From: Micromonospora sp. NBC_01813
GTDB taxonomy: Bacteria; Actinomycetota; Actinomycetes; Mycobacteriales; Micromonosporaceae
Assembly (NCBI RefSeq): GCF_035917335.1
Contig: NZ_CP109067.1
Coordinates: 126,501-190,500 of the forward strand
Length of the DNA stretch: 64,000 nucleotides
Direction: 5' to 3'
Below are positions 17,088 through 24,650 of this stretch, piece after piece. The notes under the pieces are model-generated. The model worked only from the letters and a program-made list of their open reading frames with translations. It made no database searches and had not been told where the DNA came from. The translations under genes were made by a program, and so were the position numbers. Position 1 is the stretch's first letter; every line of letters begins with the position of its first letter.

Positions 17088-18098
17088 ATGGCGCGACCCA
17101 TCACGCTCTTCACCGGCCAGTGGGCCGACCTGCCGTTCGAGGAAGTGTGCCGGCTGACCTCGCAGTGGGGCTACGACGGGCTGGAAATCGCCTGCTGGGG
17201 CGACCATTTCGAGGTGGACCGGGCGCTGGCCGAGGACGACTACGTCGAACAGAAGCGGCAGACGCTGGCGAAGTACAACCTCAAGGTGTACGCGATCTCC
17301 AACCACCTGGTCGGTCAGGCGGTCTGTGACCACCCGATCGACGAACGGCACCAGGGCATCCTGCCGCCGCGGATCTGGGGCGACGGGGAGGCGGAAGGGG
17401 TTCGTCAGCGCGCCGCCGAGGAGATCAAGAACACCGCGCGGGCCGCGGCCAAGCTCGGTGTGTCGACCGTGGTCGGCTTCACCGGTTCGTCGATCTGGCA
17501 CACCCTGGCCATGTTCCCGCCGGTGCCGCCGGAGATGATCGAACGCGGCTACCAGGACTTCGCCGACCGGTGGAACCCGATCCTGGACGTGTTCGACGAG
17601 GTCGGGGTCCGGTTCGCGCACGAGGTGCACCCGAGCGAGATCGCCTACGACTACTGGACCACCCGCCGCACCCTGGACGCGATCGGGCACCGGGCGGCTT
17701 TCGGCCTGAACTGGGACCCGTCGCACTTCGTCTGGCAGGAGCTGGACCCGGTGAACTTCATTCTGGAGTTCGCCGACCGGATCTATCACGTCGACTGCAA
17801 GGACGCGAAGGTGCGCACCGGCGACGGGCGGCGGGGTCGGCTCGCGTCGCACCTGCCCTGGGCGGATCTGCGGCGTGGCTGGGACTTCGTCTCCACCGGT
17901 CACGGCGACGTGCCGTGGGAGGACTGCTTCCGGGCGTTGAACGCGATCGGCTACGACGGGCCAATCTCAGTCGAGTGGGAAGACGCCGGGATGGACCGAC
18001 TGGTCGGCGCGCCCGAGGCGCTGCAGTTCGTCCGGCGGCTCGCCTTCGACGCACCGTCAGCCGCCTTCGACGCGGCATTCTCCAGCAACCACGACTGA
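17088..18098 (+). CDS. Sugar phosphate isomerase/epimerase (xylose isomerase-like TIM barrel)
   Basis: 336-aa cytosolic TIM-barrel protein. The start ATG 17088 has GAGAAGG 6 nt upstream. The sequence follows the AP endonuclease 2/xylose-isomerase-like fold: [20 protein letters not shown] at strand two, [19 protein letters not shown], then [34 protein letters not shown] and [15 protein letters not shown], and a late ISVEWEDAG. Conserved Glu, Asp and His residues in these stretches are the expected divalent-metal ligands. Substrate unknown; the family includes sugar and inositol epimerases and dehydratases. A long inverted repeat follows its stop. Confidence 0.88.
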   Translation: MARPITLFTGQWADLPFEEVCRLTSQWGYDGLEIACWGDHFEVDRALAEDDYVEQKRQTLAKYNLKVYAISNHLVGQAVCDHPIDERHQGILPPRIWGDGEAEGVRQRAAEEIKNTARAAAKLGVSTVVGFTGSSIWHTLAMFPPVPPEMIERGYQDFADRWNPILDVFDEVGVRFAHEVHPSEIAYDYWTTRRTLDAIGHRAAFGLNWDPSHFVWQELDPVNFILEFADRIYHVDCKDAKVRTGDGRRGRLASHLPWADLRRGWDFVSTGHGDVPWEDCFRALNAIGYDGPISVEWEDAGMDRLVGAPEALQFVRRLAFDAPSAAFDAAFSSNHD

Positions 18099-18121
18099 CG
18101 CCTACGCCGGGATCGTCACCG

Positions 18122-18182
18122 ACACGGATTTCGGGCCGGCCACCCTCATGCTCGCATGGGGTGGCCGGCCCGAAATCCGTGT
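18122..18182. terminator. Bidirectional terminator (24-bp perfect stem)
   Basis: Arms 18122-18145 and 18159-18182 are perfect complements over 24 bp. The 13-nt middle is itself CATGC-TC-GCATG plus one bulged T, so almost the whole 61 nt can pair. It lies between convergent genes (sugar isomerase ending 18098, minus-strand gene ending 18216) and has no T-tract, as is usual in high-GC actinobacteria. Confidence 0.85.
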
Positions 18183-18215
18183 GTCGCCGGCTGCGCCGGT
18201 GTGCTGCCCGAGACC

Positions 18216-18572
18216 TCAGTTGATGCCGGTTCCCGTGGTCTTGCTCGTGGTGGAGCCGGTCGATGCCGTACTGCTGGATCCGGCCACGCCGCCGCCCGCC
18301 GGGCCCGCGCCGACTCCGCTGCCGGTGAGGCTGTCGGAGTGGTCGTGGCCGTTGAGCTTCTCGCCCAGCCGGGTGTGGCCGAGCCGTTCCTTGCCCTCGC
18401 TGTAGAGCCGGTTGGCCTGGGCCTGCGCCACCCCGGCGGCTTCCTGCACCGTCGGGTGATCCATCACCTTGCGGGCGTTGAGCACCAGCTCGTCGTACTT
18501 CTCTCGGCCGGCGCGGGCGCCCAGGACGAAACCCACGGCCACCCCGCCGATGAACCAAAGCTTTCCGCGCAT
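18216..18572 (-). CDS. YtxH-like small membrane protein
   Basis: 118 aa. It starts MRGKLWFIGGVAVGFVLGAR, a short transmembrane segment ending in the GARAGREKYDEL signature of YtxH/Gas-vesicle-like stress proteins. A charged helical region (VLNARKVMDHPTVQEAAG) and a Gly/Ser/Thr-rich tail follow. The start is set at ATG 18572 by GGAAGGAG just upstream on the minus strand; a longer frame to 18731 lacks a site and has no family similarity. Family members are envelope-associated and often stress-induced; the precise role is unknown. Confidence 0.8.
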   Translation of the reverse strand: MRGKLWFIGGVAVGFVLGARAGREKYDELVLNARKVMDHPTVQEAAGVAQAQANRLYSEGKERLGHTRLGEKLNGHDHSDSLTGSGVGAGPAGGGVAGSSSTASTGSTTSKTTGTGIN

Positions 18573-18886
18573 GGCGGCTCCTTCCGTACCTGACCCGTGC
18601 TGCTCGTCGGATACCCGGCCCGGGGATCGAGTCCGTGCCGGATGGTCGATGAGCGACCCGGTCGTCACTTTCGTCGTCTGTCCGGTGCTGTCTACCCATC
18701 CTGCTCCCTTCTCACGCATCACCGCAGACAACTCTGGTATTTGTCCGCTTTGTCGATAGGCGGAACGTCGCCGCCACCGGTGGCCGGCAGCGCCCGACCC
18801 GGTCGCCCACGGCTGCCGGATCTGCTGTACTCTTGTCCCGTCGCAAGGCCACTGGGGAGATCCAGTCGCCCAAGCGGCGCAAGCGG
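18573..18886. other. Intergenic region between YtxH-like gene and tRNA-Asn
   Basis: 314 bp with no convincing coding sequence. It must hold the promoter of the minus-strand YtxH-like gene and that of the tRNA. TACTCT near 18830 is a possible tRNA -10 element, but no good -35 partner is evident. Confidence 0.4.
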
Positions 18887-18959
18887 TCCCCCGTAGCTCA
18901 ATTGGCAGAGCAGCCGGCTGTTAACCGGCAGGTTTTTGGTTCGAGTCCAAACGGGGGAG
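18887..18959 (+). tRNA. tRNA-Asn (GUU)
   Basis: 73-nt cloverleaf. The acceptor arms TCCCCCG (18887-18893) and CGGGGGA (18952-18958) pair fully, with discriminator G. The anticodon stem is GCCGG/CCGGC and the loop CTGTTAA gives anticodon GTT. The T-loop is TTCGAGT with flanking GTTTTTGG/CCAAAC pairing. CCA is not encoded. The next gene starts only 12 nt downstream on the same strand. Confidence 0.97.
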
Positions 18960-18970
18960 CTTTCACCCAC

Positions 18971-20215
18971 ATGGTCGCCGCCACGGAAGTCGTCATCATC
19001 GGCGCGGGGCTGGCCGGTCTAGCTGCGGCACGCCGATTCGAACAAGCCGGCCTCGATCATCTGCTGATCGAGCGGGCCGACCGAATCGGCGGCCGAGTGG
19101 CCACCGACACCGTCGACGGTTTCCGGCTGGACCGGGGCTTTCAGGTGCTCAACACGGCGTACCCGCGGCTGGCCGCACTTGTCGACCTCCGCCAACTGGA
19201 CCTGCGGACCTTCACCCCAGCGGTGCTGGTCCGGCGCGGGACCGGCACCGTACGGCTGGCCCATCCGCTGCGGATGCCCTTCGCCGCGCCCGGGACGCTG
19301 CTCGCCGGGGTCGGCACCCTGCCCGACCGGATCCGACTCGGCCGGCTGCTGGCCTACTTCGCCACCGCCGATCCAGCCCGGATACTCGCTCGGCCGGAGA
19401 CCACCGCCCTGGCCGAACTGCGCCGAGCCGGGCTGTCTCCGCGCGTCATCGACGAGGTGCTGCGGCCGTTCCTGTCCGGAGTGCTCGCCGATCCGTCGCT
19501 GGAAACGTCCAGCCACGTCCTGGCGATGATTCTGCGTTCGTTCGCCCGCGGCCGGATCGCCGTGCCGGCAGGCGGCATGGCGGAACTGCCCCGCGCCGTC
19601 GCCGCGACCCTGCCGACCAGCCGGATCCGCCTCGACACCGAGGTGCTCGCGGTCGAGCCCGGTCTGGTCCGCACCAGCGGCGCAGACCTGCGGTGCCGGT
19701 GGATCGTCATCGCGGCCGACCCGCCGGGCGCGGCGCGGCTGCTACCGACGCTGCCCAGCAACCCGATGCGCCAGTTGACCACGTACTACCACGCCGTGGC
19801 CCGCGCGCCACAGGCCGAGCCGATCCTGCTGGTCGACGGCGATCAGCGCGGCATCATCGCCAACAGCGTCGTGATCAGCCAGGCCGCCCCCGAGTACGCC
19901 CCGCCCGGCGAGCATCTCGTCGCCACCTCGGTGGTCGGCCCGGATCCCGCGCCGGAGCCGGTGATCCGCACCGAGCTGGAATGGCTGTACCGGACCTCGA
20001 CCGCCGACTGGCGTCACCTGCGGACCGTACGGGTGGCGCAGGCCCTGCCGGCGGCCCTGCCGCCTCGGGGCCGGTTGCGCGACCCGGCCCGCGTCGGCGA
20101 GGACATCTTCGCCGCCGGCGACTACCGGGACAGCCCGTCGATCCAGGGTGCATTGGCCAGTGGCTGGCGGGCCGCCGGTGCGGTCCTGCGTAGCCGATCC
20201 GCGCCAATACACTGA
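18971..20215 (+). CDS. FAD-dependent amine-oxidase-like oxidoreductase
   Basis: 414-aa flavoprotein. Residues 5-35 form the Rossmann ADP-binding motif (VVIIGAGLAGLAAARRFEQA), followed by the second conserved block ERADRIGGRVATDTVDGF and the LDRGFQVLNTAYPRL segment of protoporphyrinogen/phytoene-oxidase relatives. The C-terminal FAD motif is EDIFAAGDYRDSPSIQGALA, ending with SGWRAAGAVL. The start is ATG 18971; upstream in-frame sequence would run through the tRNA gene. There is no clear ribosome site in the 12-nt spacer after the tRNA, which is odd. The substrate is unknown: amine, carotenoid or porphyrin-type oxidation are all possible. Confidence 0.88.
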   Translation: MVAATEVVIIGAGLAGLAAARRFEQAGLDHLLIERADRIGGRVATDTVDGFRLDRGFQVLNTAYPRLAALVDLRQLDLRTFTPAVLVRRGTGTVRLAHPLRMPFAAPGTLLAGVGTLPDRIRLGRLLAYFATADPARILARPETTALAELRRAGLSPRVIDEVLRPFLSGVLADPSLETSSHVLAMILRSFARGRIAVPAGGMAELPRAVAATLPTSRIRLDTEVLAVEPGLVRTSGADLRCRWIVIAADPPGAARLLPTLPSNPMRQLTTYYHAVARAPQAEPILLVDGDQRGIIANSVVISQAAPEYAPPGEHLVATSVVGPDPAPEPVIRTELEWLYRTSTADWRHLRTVRVAQALPAALPPRGRLRDPARVGEDIFAAGDYRDSPSIQGALASGWRAAGAVLRSRSAPIH

Positions 20216-20291
20216 ACCTATGCACACCGCCGGCCGTGATCCAGGTATGGGGTTGCCGACCTAGCAGACGCATGCCGCTGACGGCGACGCG

Positions 20292-20900
20292 GTGCGCGGC
20301 GGCAGCCGGGCGCCTGGGCTGGGAGTCGCCATCCCCGCTCCTCGACGGGTCGTCAGCGAGGGCACGGTGATCCGTGGCGGTGTCGATTACTTTCTCGAAC
20401 ACGGCACCATCGACATGGACGGCCTCGCCGGGGTCTTGGCGGTCAGCCGGGCCACGCTCTATCGGGTGGCCGGCAGCCGGGACCAACTCATCGGTGAGGT
20501 GCTGTGGCAGCTCGGCAGCCACCGGCTGGCCGAGGCGTGCCGGGCGCGTCGACGTTCGGGAGTCGACGGGGTGATCGAGGTGACCCGGCACTACATGACC
20601 GGGGTGCGCCAGTCCTCACCGCTACGCCGCCTGGTGATCGCCGAGCCCGAGGTCGCCGCCCGGGTCCTGTTCGCCGAGCCTGGCGGAGTACATCAGCGGT
20701 TCATCCGCGCACAGGCAGCCGTTATCCGCGAGGTCCTCGGCGCGGATCTGGACCAGTTCGCCGCCGATCCGGAGGCCTTGGCCTATATCTACATCGGAAT
20801 CGTCGAGTCCGCTGTCTACGCCGAAGTACTCACCGGACAACCGGCAGATCTGGACCGGACCGAACAGGCGCTGCGCGCGTTGTTCATTCCGACGGGCTGA
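20292..20900 (+). CDS. TetR-family regulator, QsdR-like
   Basis: 202-aa DNA-binding repressor. The N-terminal helix-turn-helix spans about residues 28-70: VIRGGVDYFLEHGTIDMDGL, then LAVSRATLYRVAGSRDQLIG. The C-terminal ligand domain starts near GVDGVIEVTRHYMTGVRQSS and carries RLVIAEPEVAARVLF, both characteristic of QsdR-type TetR regulators. The GTG start has a weak ribosome site, but PAPRRVVSEGTVIR upstream of the helix-turn-helix looks like family sequence, so shorter starts were not chosen. It converges on the cutinase gene with a hairpin between them. Confidence 0.85.
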   Translation: MRGGSRAPGLGVAIPAPRRVVSEGTVIRGGVDYFLEHGTIDMDGLAGVLAVSRATLYRVAGSRDQLIGEVLWQLGSHRLAEACRARRRSGVDGVIEVTRHYMTGVRQSSPLRRLVIAEPEVAARVLFAEPGGVHQRFIRAQAAVIREVLGADLDQFAADPEALAYIYIGIVESAVYAEVLTGQPADLDRTEQALRALFIPTG

Positions 20901-20902
20901 CC

Positions 20903-20931
20903 CTCGGCCGGTGGGCAGGCCACCGGCCGAG
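20903..20931. terminator. Hairpin between convergent TetR and cutinase genes
   Basis: A 12-bp perfect stem (20903-20914 with 20920-20931) and a 5-nt loop in the 40-bp gap between convergent stops. It has high GC and no T-tract, and probably terminates transcription from both sides. Confidence 0.7.
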
Positions 20932-20940
20932 ATCGGCAGC

Positions 20941-21789
20941 TCAGGACGAGTGCGGGCAGCTGTCCTGGTACTCGGAGATCTGCCGGCTGGCTCCCGGTGC
21001 CGGGCAGAGGAACTGTTCGTACCGTAGGTCGTTGTCGACGAAGCGCTTGAGCCACGAGATGCTGAACGACGCGATGGTGGTGTTCGGTACGTTGGGCGCG
21101 AAGTGGCTGGCACCGTTCAACTCGAGGTACGCCTTGTCGAGAGTTGGCGAGAAGCTGTCGAAGAACGGCTTGGAATGCGTCCGTACGGAAGCGATGGTGT
21201 CGTTCTCCGCCCCGATCACCAGGGTGGGGACCTGGACCCGAGAGAAGTTCTTGGTCAGGTTCCACGGCGTCATCGGGATGGTCGCCTGTAGTTCAGGCCG
21301 GGTCGTGGCCGCCTCGAGCGCGCCACCGCCGCCCATGGAGTGGCCGATCACCGCCAACCGGTCCGGGTCGACCCGGTCGCGCACCGAACTGCGATCGACC
21401 AGGAAATCCAGCGCGGCCAGCAGCTGCCGGCCCCGGCTCGAAGGTTGATCGGAACGGGTGATCGTGTCGATGTTGAAGACCACGAAGCCCTGCGAGGCGA
21501 GCCGGGGTCCCAGCCAGGCCATACTGGATCGTCCCGCCGTGAAGCCGGGCGCTATCGCCACCCCGCCGAAGGTGCCCGCGCTGGTGCTGGTGGGGAAGTA
21601 GATCGTTCCGCCGCCGAAGCCGCTGGCGCTCAACGACGAGACGGTCACCTGGGACGTCGCGAACGGCCCGCTGGCTGCGGCGATGCTCGCCGCGCTGGGT
21701 GCGGGCCCCCGCTCGAAGGGATTGTCGGCGGCGCTTGCGTTCGGGATCAGCGTGACCCCGGCCGCGGCGAGCAGCCCCGCCATAGCCAC
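20941..21789 (-). CDS. Cutinase/polyester hydrolase (PET-hydrolase-like alpha/beta hydrolase)
   Basis: Secreted serine hydrolase of 282 aa, closely resembling the actinobacterial cutinases that cleave aliphatic polyesters and PET. Recognisable blocks are NPFERGPAPS, LSASGFGGGTIYFP, MAWLGPRLASQGFVVFNIDT, the nucleophile elbow VIGHSMGGGGALEA (Ser151), TPWNLTKNF with the substrate-cleft Trp176, VIGAENDTIA (Asp197) and LNGASHFAPN (His229). Cys262 and Cys278 fit the conserved C-terminal disulfide. The usual aromatic Tyr of the oxyanion region is Phe here (PGFTAG), and the usual His after PW is Asn. The signal peptide is odd: from the GTG at 21789 it reads VAMAGLLAAAGVTLIPNASA with no basic n-region, and an in-frame TGA lies five codons upstream of that GTG. 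Confidence 0.92.
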   Translation of the reverse strand: MAMAGLLAAAGVTLIPNASAADNPFERGPAPSAASIAAASGPFATSQVTVSSLSASGFGGGTIYFPTSTSAGTFGGVAIAPGFTAGRSSMAWLGPRLASQGFVVFNIDTITRSDQPSSRGRQLLAALDFLVDRSSVRDRVDPDRLAVIGHSMGGGGALEAATTRPELQATIPMTPWNLTKNFSRVQVPTLVIGAENDTIASVRTHSKPFFDSFSPTLDKAYLELNGASHFAPNVPNTTIASFSISWLKRFVDNDLRYEQFLCPAPGASRQISEYQDSCPHSS

Positions 21790-21801
21790 GACGAGCGGCT
21801 G

Positions 21802-22011
21802 TCACGTCCGGTCGGGCCGAGTGGGACGCAGCGTCCGCACGGTCAGTTCGGCGTCCTGGCGTACCGCGCATCCGTCGACCCGGCAGCCGGGGCAGCGACC
21901 TTCCCGATCGTGCTGTTCGAGGTCGACGGCAGCGGCCAGCCACCGGGGGTCCACCCGTACCGTGCGCCCGCTGCCGTCCGGTGCCAACTGGCCATGTCCG
22001 ATCAGCGGCAC
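21802..22011 (-). CDS. Small cysteine-containing hypothetical protein (69 aa)
   Basis: GTG start at 22011 with an excellent GAGGAG site 5 nt upstream on the minus strand. The sequence begins VPLIGHGQLAPDGSGRTVRV and contains CPGCRVDGCAVRQDAELTVR, where three cysteines could bind a metal. I do not recognise a family. It ends 12 bp before the cutinase GTG start. Its TGA overlaps a GTG (21805) that opens a different frame and would supply the missing basic residues of the cutinase signal peptide if one base were removed or inserted. Probably a real small gene co-transcribed with the cutinase. Confidence 0.5.
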   Translation of the reverse strand: MPLIGHGQLAPDGSGRTVRVDPRWLAAAVDLEQHDREGRCPGCRVDGCAVRQDAELTVRTLRPTRPDRT

Positions 22012-22137
22012 GTCGTCTCCTCGGTCGCGAAGTGCCGCGCCGACCCTCAGGTCGTAGCTGGCACGGCAAGCCCGCCCAGGCTGTCGCGCTGTCGACGGGT
22101 GGCCCCGTCATTGGACCGGGTCGACGGCCGATCCGTG

Positions 22138-22185
22138 GCCCGGTCGGTGATCCTGAGACGGCCGTCTCAGGATCACCGACCGGGC
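22138..22185. repeat. 48-bp perfect palindrome with no loop
   Basis: The two 24-bp halves 22138-22161 and 22162-22185 are exact reverse complements, centred on GACGG/CCGTC. It lies between a minus-strand gene (start 22011) and a plus-strand fragment (22310), a divergent context, so it is not a simple intergenic terminator for either. It may be an operator, a terminator left from a lost gene, or a relic of a mobile element end. Confidence 0.85.
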
Positions 22186-22309
22186 GAGGGCGGGACCTCC
22201 GTCTGCCGGGGATGGCCAGTTCGCAGCCGTCGTGACGCAGGCGCCAATTGCCCGACGACAACGGCGCCGGGCTACGCGTCCGGCATGACCCCAGCCCGGA
22301 AACGCGGTC

Positions 22310-22558
22310 ATGCCGAGGATCGATGAGATGTTGATCAAGAGCCCTGAGTTCCGTAGGTGGTGGAACAGCCACAAGGTGCACGAGCGCACCCACGGCACCA
22401 AGCACATGATCCACCGCGCCGTCGGGCCGATCACCTTGCGGTACGAAGCCTTGACGCTGCCCGGCGACGAGGATCAGACGCTCTTTCTCTACACCGCCGA
22501 CCCGGGCGGCCCGTCACAGGAGAACCTGCGGCTGCTCGGCTTGACCGTCAGCGGGTAA
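22310..22558 (+). pseudogene. Orphan C-terminal fragment of MmyB-like XRE regulator
   Basis: 82 codons. KSPEFRRWWNSHKVHERTHG, then VGPITLRYEALTLPGDEDQT and LFLYTADPGGPSQENLRLLG, correspond to the C-terminal ligand-binding domain of MmyB-type XRE regulators, which normally follows a helix-turn-helix and a PAS-like domain (about 270-290 aa in all). No helix-turn-helix sequence is found upstream in any frame, so about 200 residues are missing. The ATG at 22310 may allow expression of a free domain, but truncation by deletion is the simpler reading. Confidence 0.7.
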
Positions 22559-22604
22559 CCAGACTCACGGCAAGCCGCCGATCAGATGAACCTGTTTTGC
22601 CTGT

Positions 22605-22681
22605 TGGTGGGGCGGGCGGGGCTCGAACCCGCGACCGAGGGATTATGAGTCCCCTGCTCTAACCGGCTGAGCTACCGCCCC
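22605..22681 (-). tRNA. tRNA with CAU anticodon (elongator Met or Ile2)
   Basis: 77 nt on the minus strand including an encoded 3' CCA. Acceptor GGGGCGG pairs with CCGCCCC; the D arm has AGCCGGTTA, the anticodon stem is GGGGA/TCCCT with loop CTCATAA, and the T-loop is TTCGAGC. The CAGGGGACTCATAATCCCT stretch resembles bacterial tRNA-Ile2 (CAU, lysidine-modified) about as well as elongator Met, so the amino acid is not settled. Confidence 0.95.
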
Positions 22682-22832
22682 GGCGAGGGAATCTTATCCG
22701 GTCGCCTTGATCGGCGCGGTACCGCTGGGTCGGGTTGAATTGCGCCGATCGTCCCGAAACAACCAGTAGTGCTCAGGGTAGCCGGCTGGCGTCCATAGGT
22801 GATACTCGTTTCGTTGGCTATCCCACGGCGCG

Positions 22833-24650
22833 GTGAGGTGGATCCTTCTGGAGCAGGAGCGGAACAGGACGACGATCACCGCCCTCCGCGTGGCGTTCGT
22901 GGTGTTGGCGGTTGTCTCGGCGGTCCTGGGGTTCGTCGGGTACACCAAGATGTTCGCCGCCCAGCCTGGTGACACCACCACACCGGTCGACATCTTCTAC
23001 TACACCCTGCAGTTGTTCGTGCTGGACGCCGATCCGTTGTCCGACCAGGCAGGCCTGCCGTGGCAACTGCAGGTAGCGCGTTTCGCCGCTCCGGCTGCGA
23101 CGGTGTTCGCCCTGGTCGAGACCGCACGGGTGCTGCTGACCGGTGAGCTGCACCGGCTGCGCGCCCGCCGGGCGAGGAACCACGTCGTGGTGTGTGGTGA
23201 CTCCGCCCTGGCCCACAGCCTGGCCGCCAGGCTGCACGCCGCGGGTCGGAGGGTGATCGTGGTGGGGCCGGCGGCGGGGGCACCGCCGGTGTCTCGCCGG
23301 CGGTTGTACATCGTGTCGGGAGATCCGACCAACGTCGAGGTGCTGCGGGCCGCCGGGGTGGGGCGTGCCGACCTCGTCTATGCCTGCACCGACGACAGTA
23401 CGGACAACGTACTCGCCGCCACCACGGCTGGGCTGCTGCGCGATCACCGCAACGCCGGCATGCGGATCTACGCCCAGATTCACGATCCGGAGCTGTGCCT
23501 GGCGATGCAGGCCCGCCGGTTGAGCCACACGCCCGGCACCAGCCTGCGGCTCGACTTCTTCAACATGGAGGAACTGGCCGCCCGGTGGTTGTTCCGGCAG
23601 GATCCGCTGCCGTACAGCCGGCTCAACCGGGTGCTGATCGTCGGGTTGTCGTCGTTCGGTCAGGCCGTGCTGATCGAGATGGCACGGCACTGGCGGATGC
23701 ACCAGCCGAAGGCGCCGGGCCGGCTGCGGGTGGATCTCGTCGTCCCGGCCAGCCGACCGGCACTGGACGAACTTCTCCACCGGTATCCGTTCCTCGCCGA
23801 AATCTGCGACATCGTCACCCACGAGCGCGAACCGCGCGAACTGCTGCCCGGTCAGACCTTCCGCGTCCCGCACGACCGGGTCTTCATCTGCTACGACGAC
23901 GAGGAACAGGGTTTGAAGGTCGCGTTGACCATGCCGTCGCTGTGGCGCGGCGGGCCCGGATCGGTGATAGTGCCGGTGATCCGCCTCAGCGGCCTGACCG
24001 AAGCGTTCACCGACTCCGGTGACCGACCCGGACTGCTCGATGCGATCTCCGGAACCGTGCGTTGCTATCCGATGGTGGAGGCTGCTGGCGATCCTGACCG
24101 GATCGGGGACGACCTGGTGGAGCGGCTCGGCCGTTCGATCCACGACCGGTACGTGTTGTCTCACCGGGCAGCGCAGGCCGACCTGGCGCAGCCGGCGAAC
24201 CCGGCACTGCTGCCGTGGCCGGAGCTACCTGAGGACCTGCGCGGTACGAACCGTGCCCACGCCGAAGACATCGGCCGTAAGCTGCGCACACTCGGGCTGG
24301 CGGTGGCCCCACGGATGCTTGCGAATCCCGAGGTGCGACTGAACCGGGACCAGATCGAGCGTCTCGCGGTTCTCGAACACGAACGGTGGTTCGCGGAGTG
24401 GACCATGGCGGGATGGAAACTGGGCAGCTGGCGCGACCGGGTCGCCCGTACCCATCCGGATCTCTGTGCCTGGGGCGAGTTGTCCGAAGGCTCCCGGGAG
24501 AAGTGCCGCCAGGAGATGCGGCAGATCCCCGGCGTACTGGCCGATGTCGGCCTGGAGATCGTTCGGATCGGTGTCGACGTCAGTGCCGAGACCGACGTCG
24601 TCTCGGCGGCGTCGACTCGAACACCGGACGGCGATGGGGCAGCGAGGTGA
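22833..24650 (+). CDS. Membrane RCK (TrkA-N)-RyR domain protein
   Basis: 605-aa protein with three parts. Residues 1-110 hold two hydrophobic segments (ALRVAFVVLAVVSAVLGFVG and ARFAAPAATVFALVETARVL) flanking YYTLQLFVLDADPLSDQ, reminiscent of a two-helix pore-type region. Residues 115-400 are a TrkA-N/RCK Rossmann fold (HVVVCGDSALAHSLAARLHA, then VSGDPTNVEVLRAAGV and LVYACTDDSTDNVLAAT) with a second Rossmann-like VLIVGLSSFGQAVLIEMAR. Near residues 510-585 is an RyR domain (LAVLEHERWFAEWTMAGWKL, then HPDLCAWGELSEGSREKCRQ). RCK domains bind NAD(H) or other nucleotides; RyR domains recur in predicted prokaryotic nucleotide-signalling and conflict systems. The GTG start has no clear ribosome site. 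It overlaps the SLOG-like gene by 4 bp (GTGA). Confidence 0.85.
   Translation: MRWILLEQERNRTTITALRVAFVVLAVVSAVLGFVGYTKMFAAQPGDTTTPVDIFYYTLQLFVLDADPLSDQAGLPWQLQVARFAAPAATVFALVETARVLLTGELHRLRARRARNHVVVCGDSALAHSLAARLHAAGRRVIVVGPAAGAPPVSRRRLYIVSGDPTNVEVLRAAGVGRADLVYACTDDSTDNVLAATTAGLLRDHRNAGMRIYAQIHDPELCLAMQARRLSHTPGTSLRLDFFNMEELAARWLFRQDPLPYSRLNRVLIVGLSSFGQAVLIEMARHWRMHQPKAPGRLRVDLVVPASRPALDELLHRYPFLAEICDIVTHEREPRELLPGQTFRVPHDRVFICYDDEEQGLKVALTMPSLWRGGPGSVIVPVIRLSGLTEAFTDSGDRPGLLDAISGTVRCYPMVEAAGDPDRIGDDLVERLGRSIHDRYVLSHRAAQADLAQPANPALLPWPELPEDLRGTNRAHAEDIGRKLRTLGLAVAPRMLANPEVRLNRDQIERLAVLEHERWFAEWTMAGWKLGSWRDRVARTHPDLCAWGELSEGSREKCRQEMRQIPGVLADVGLEIVRIGVDVSAETDVVSAASTRTPDGDGAAR

Noticed and set aside
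22605-22681. tRNA as a possible integration (att) site
   Set aside because: No integrase, phage gene or duplicated tRNA 3' end was seen nearby.
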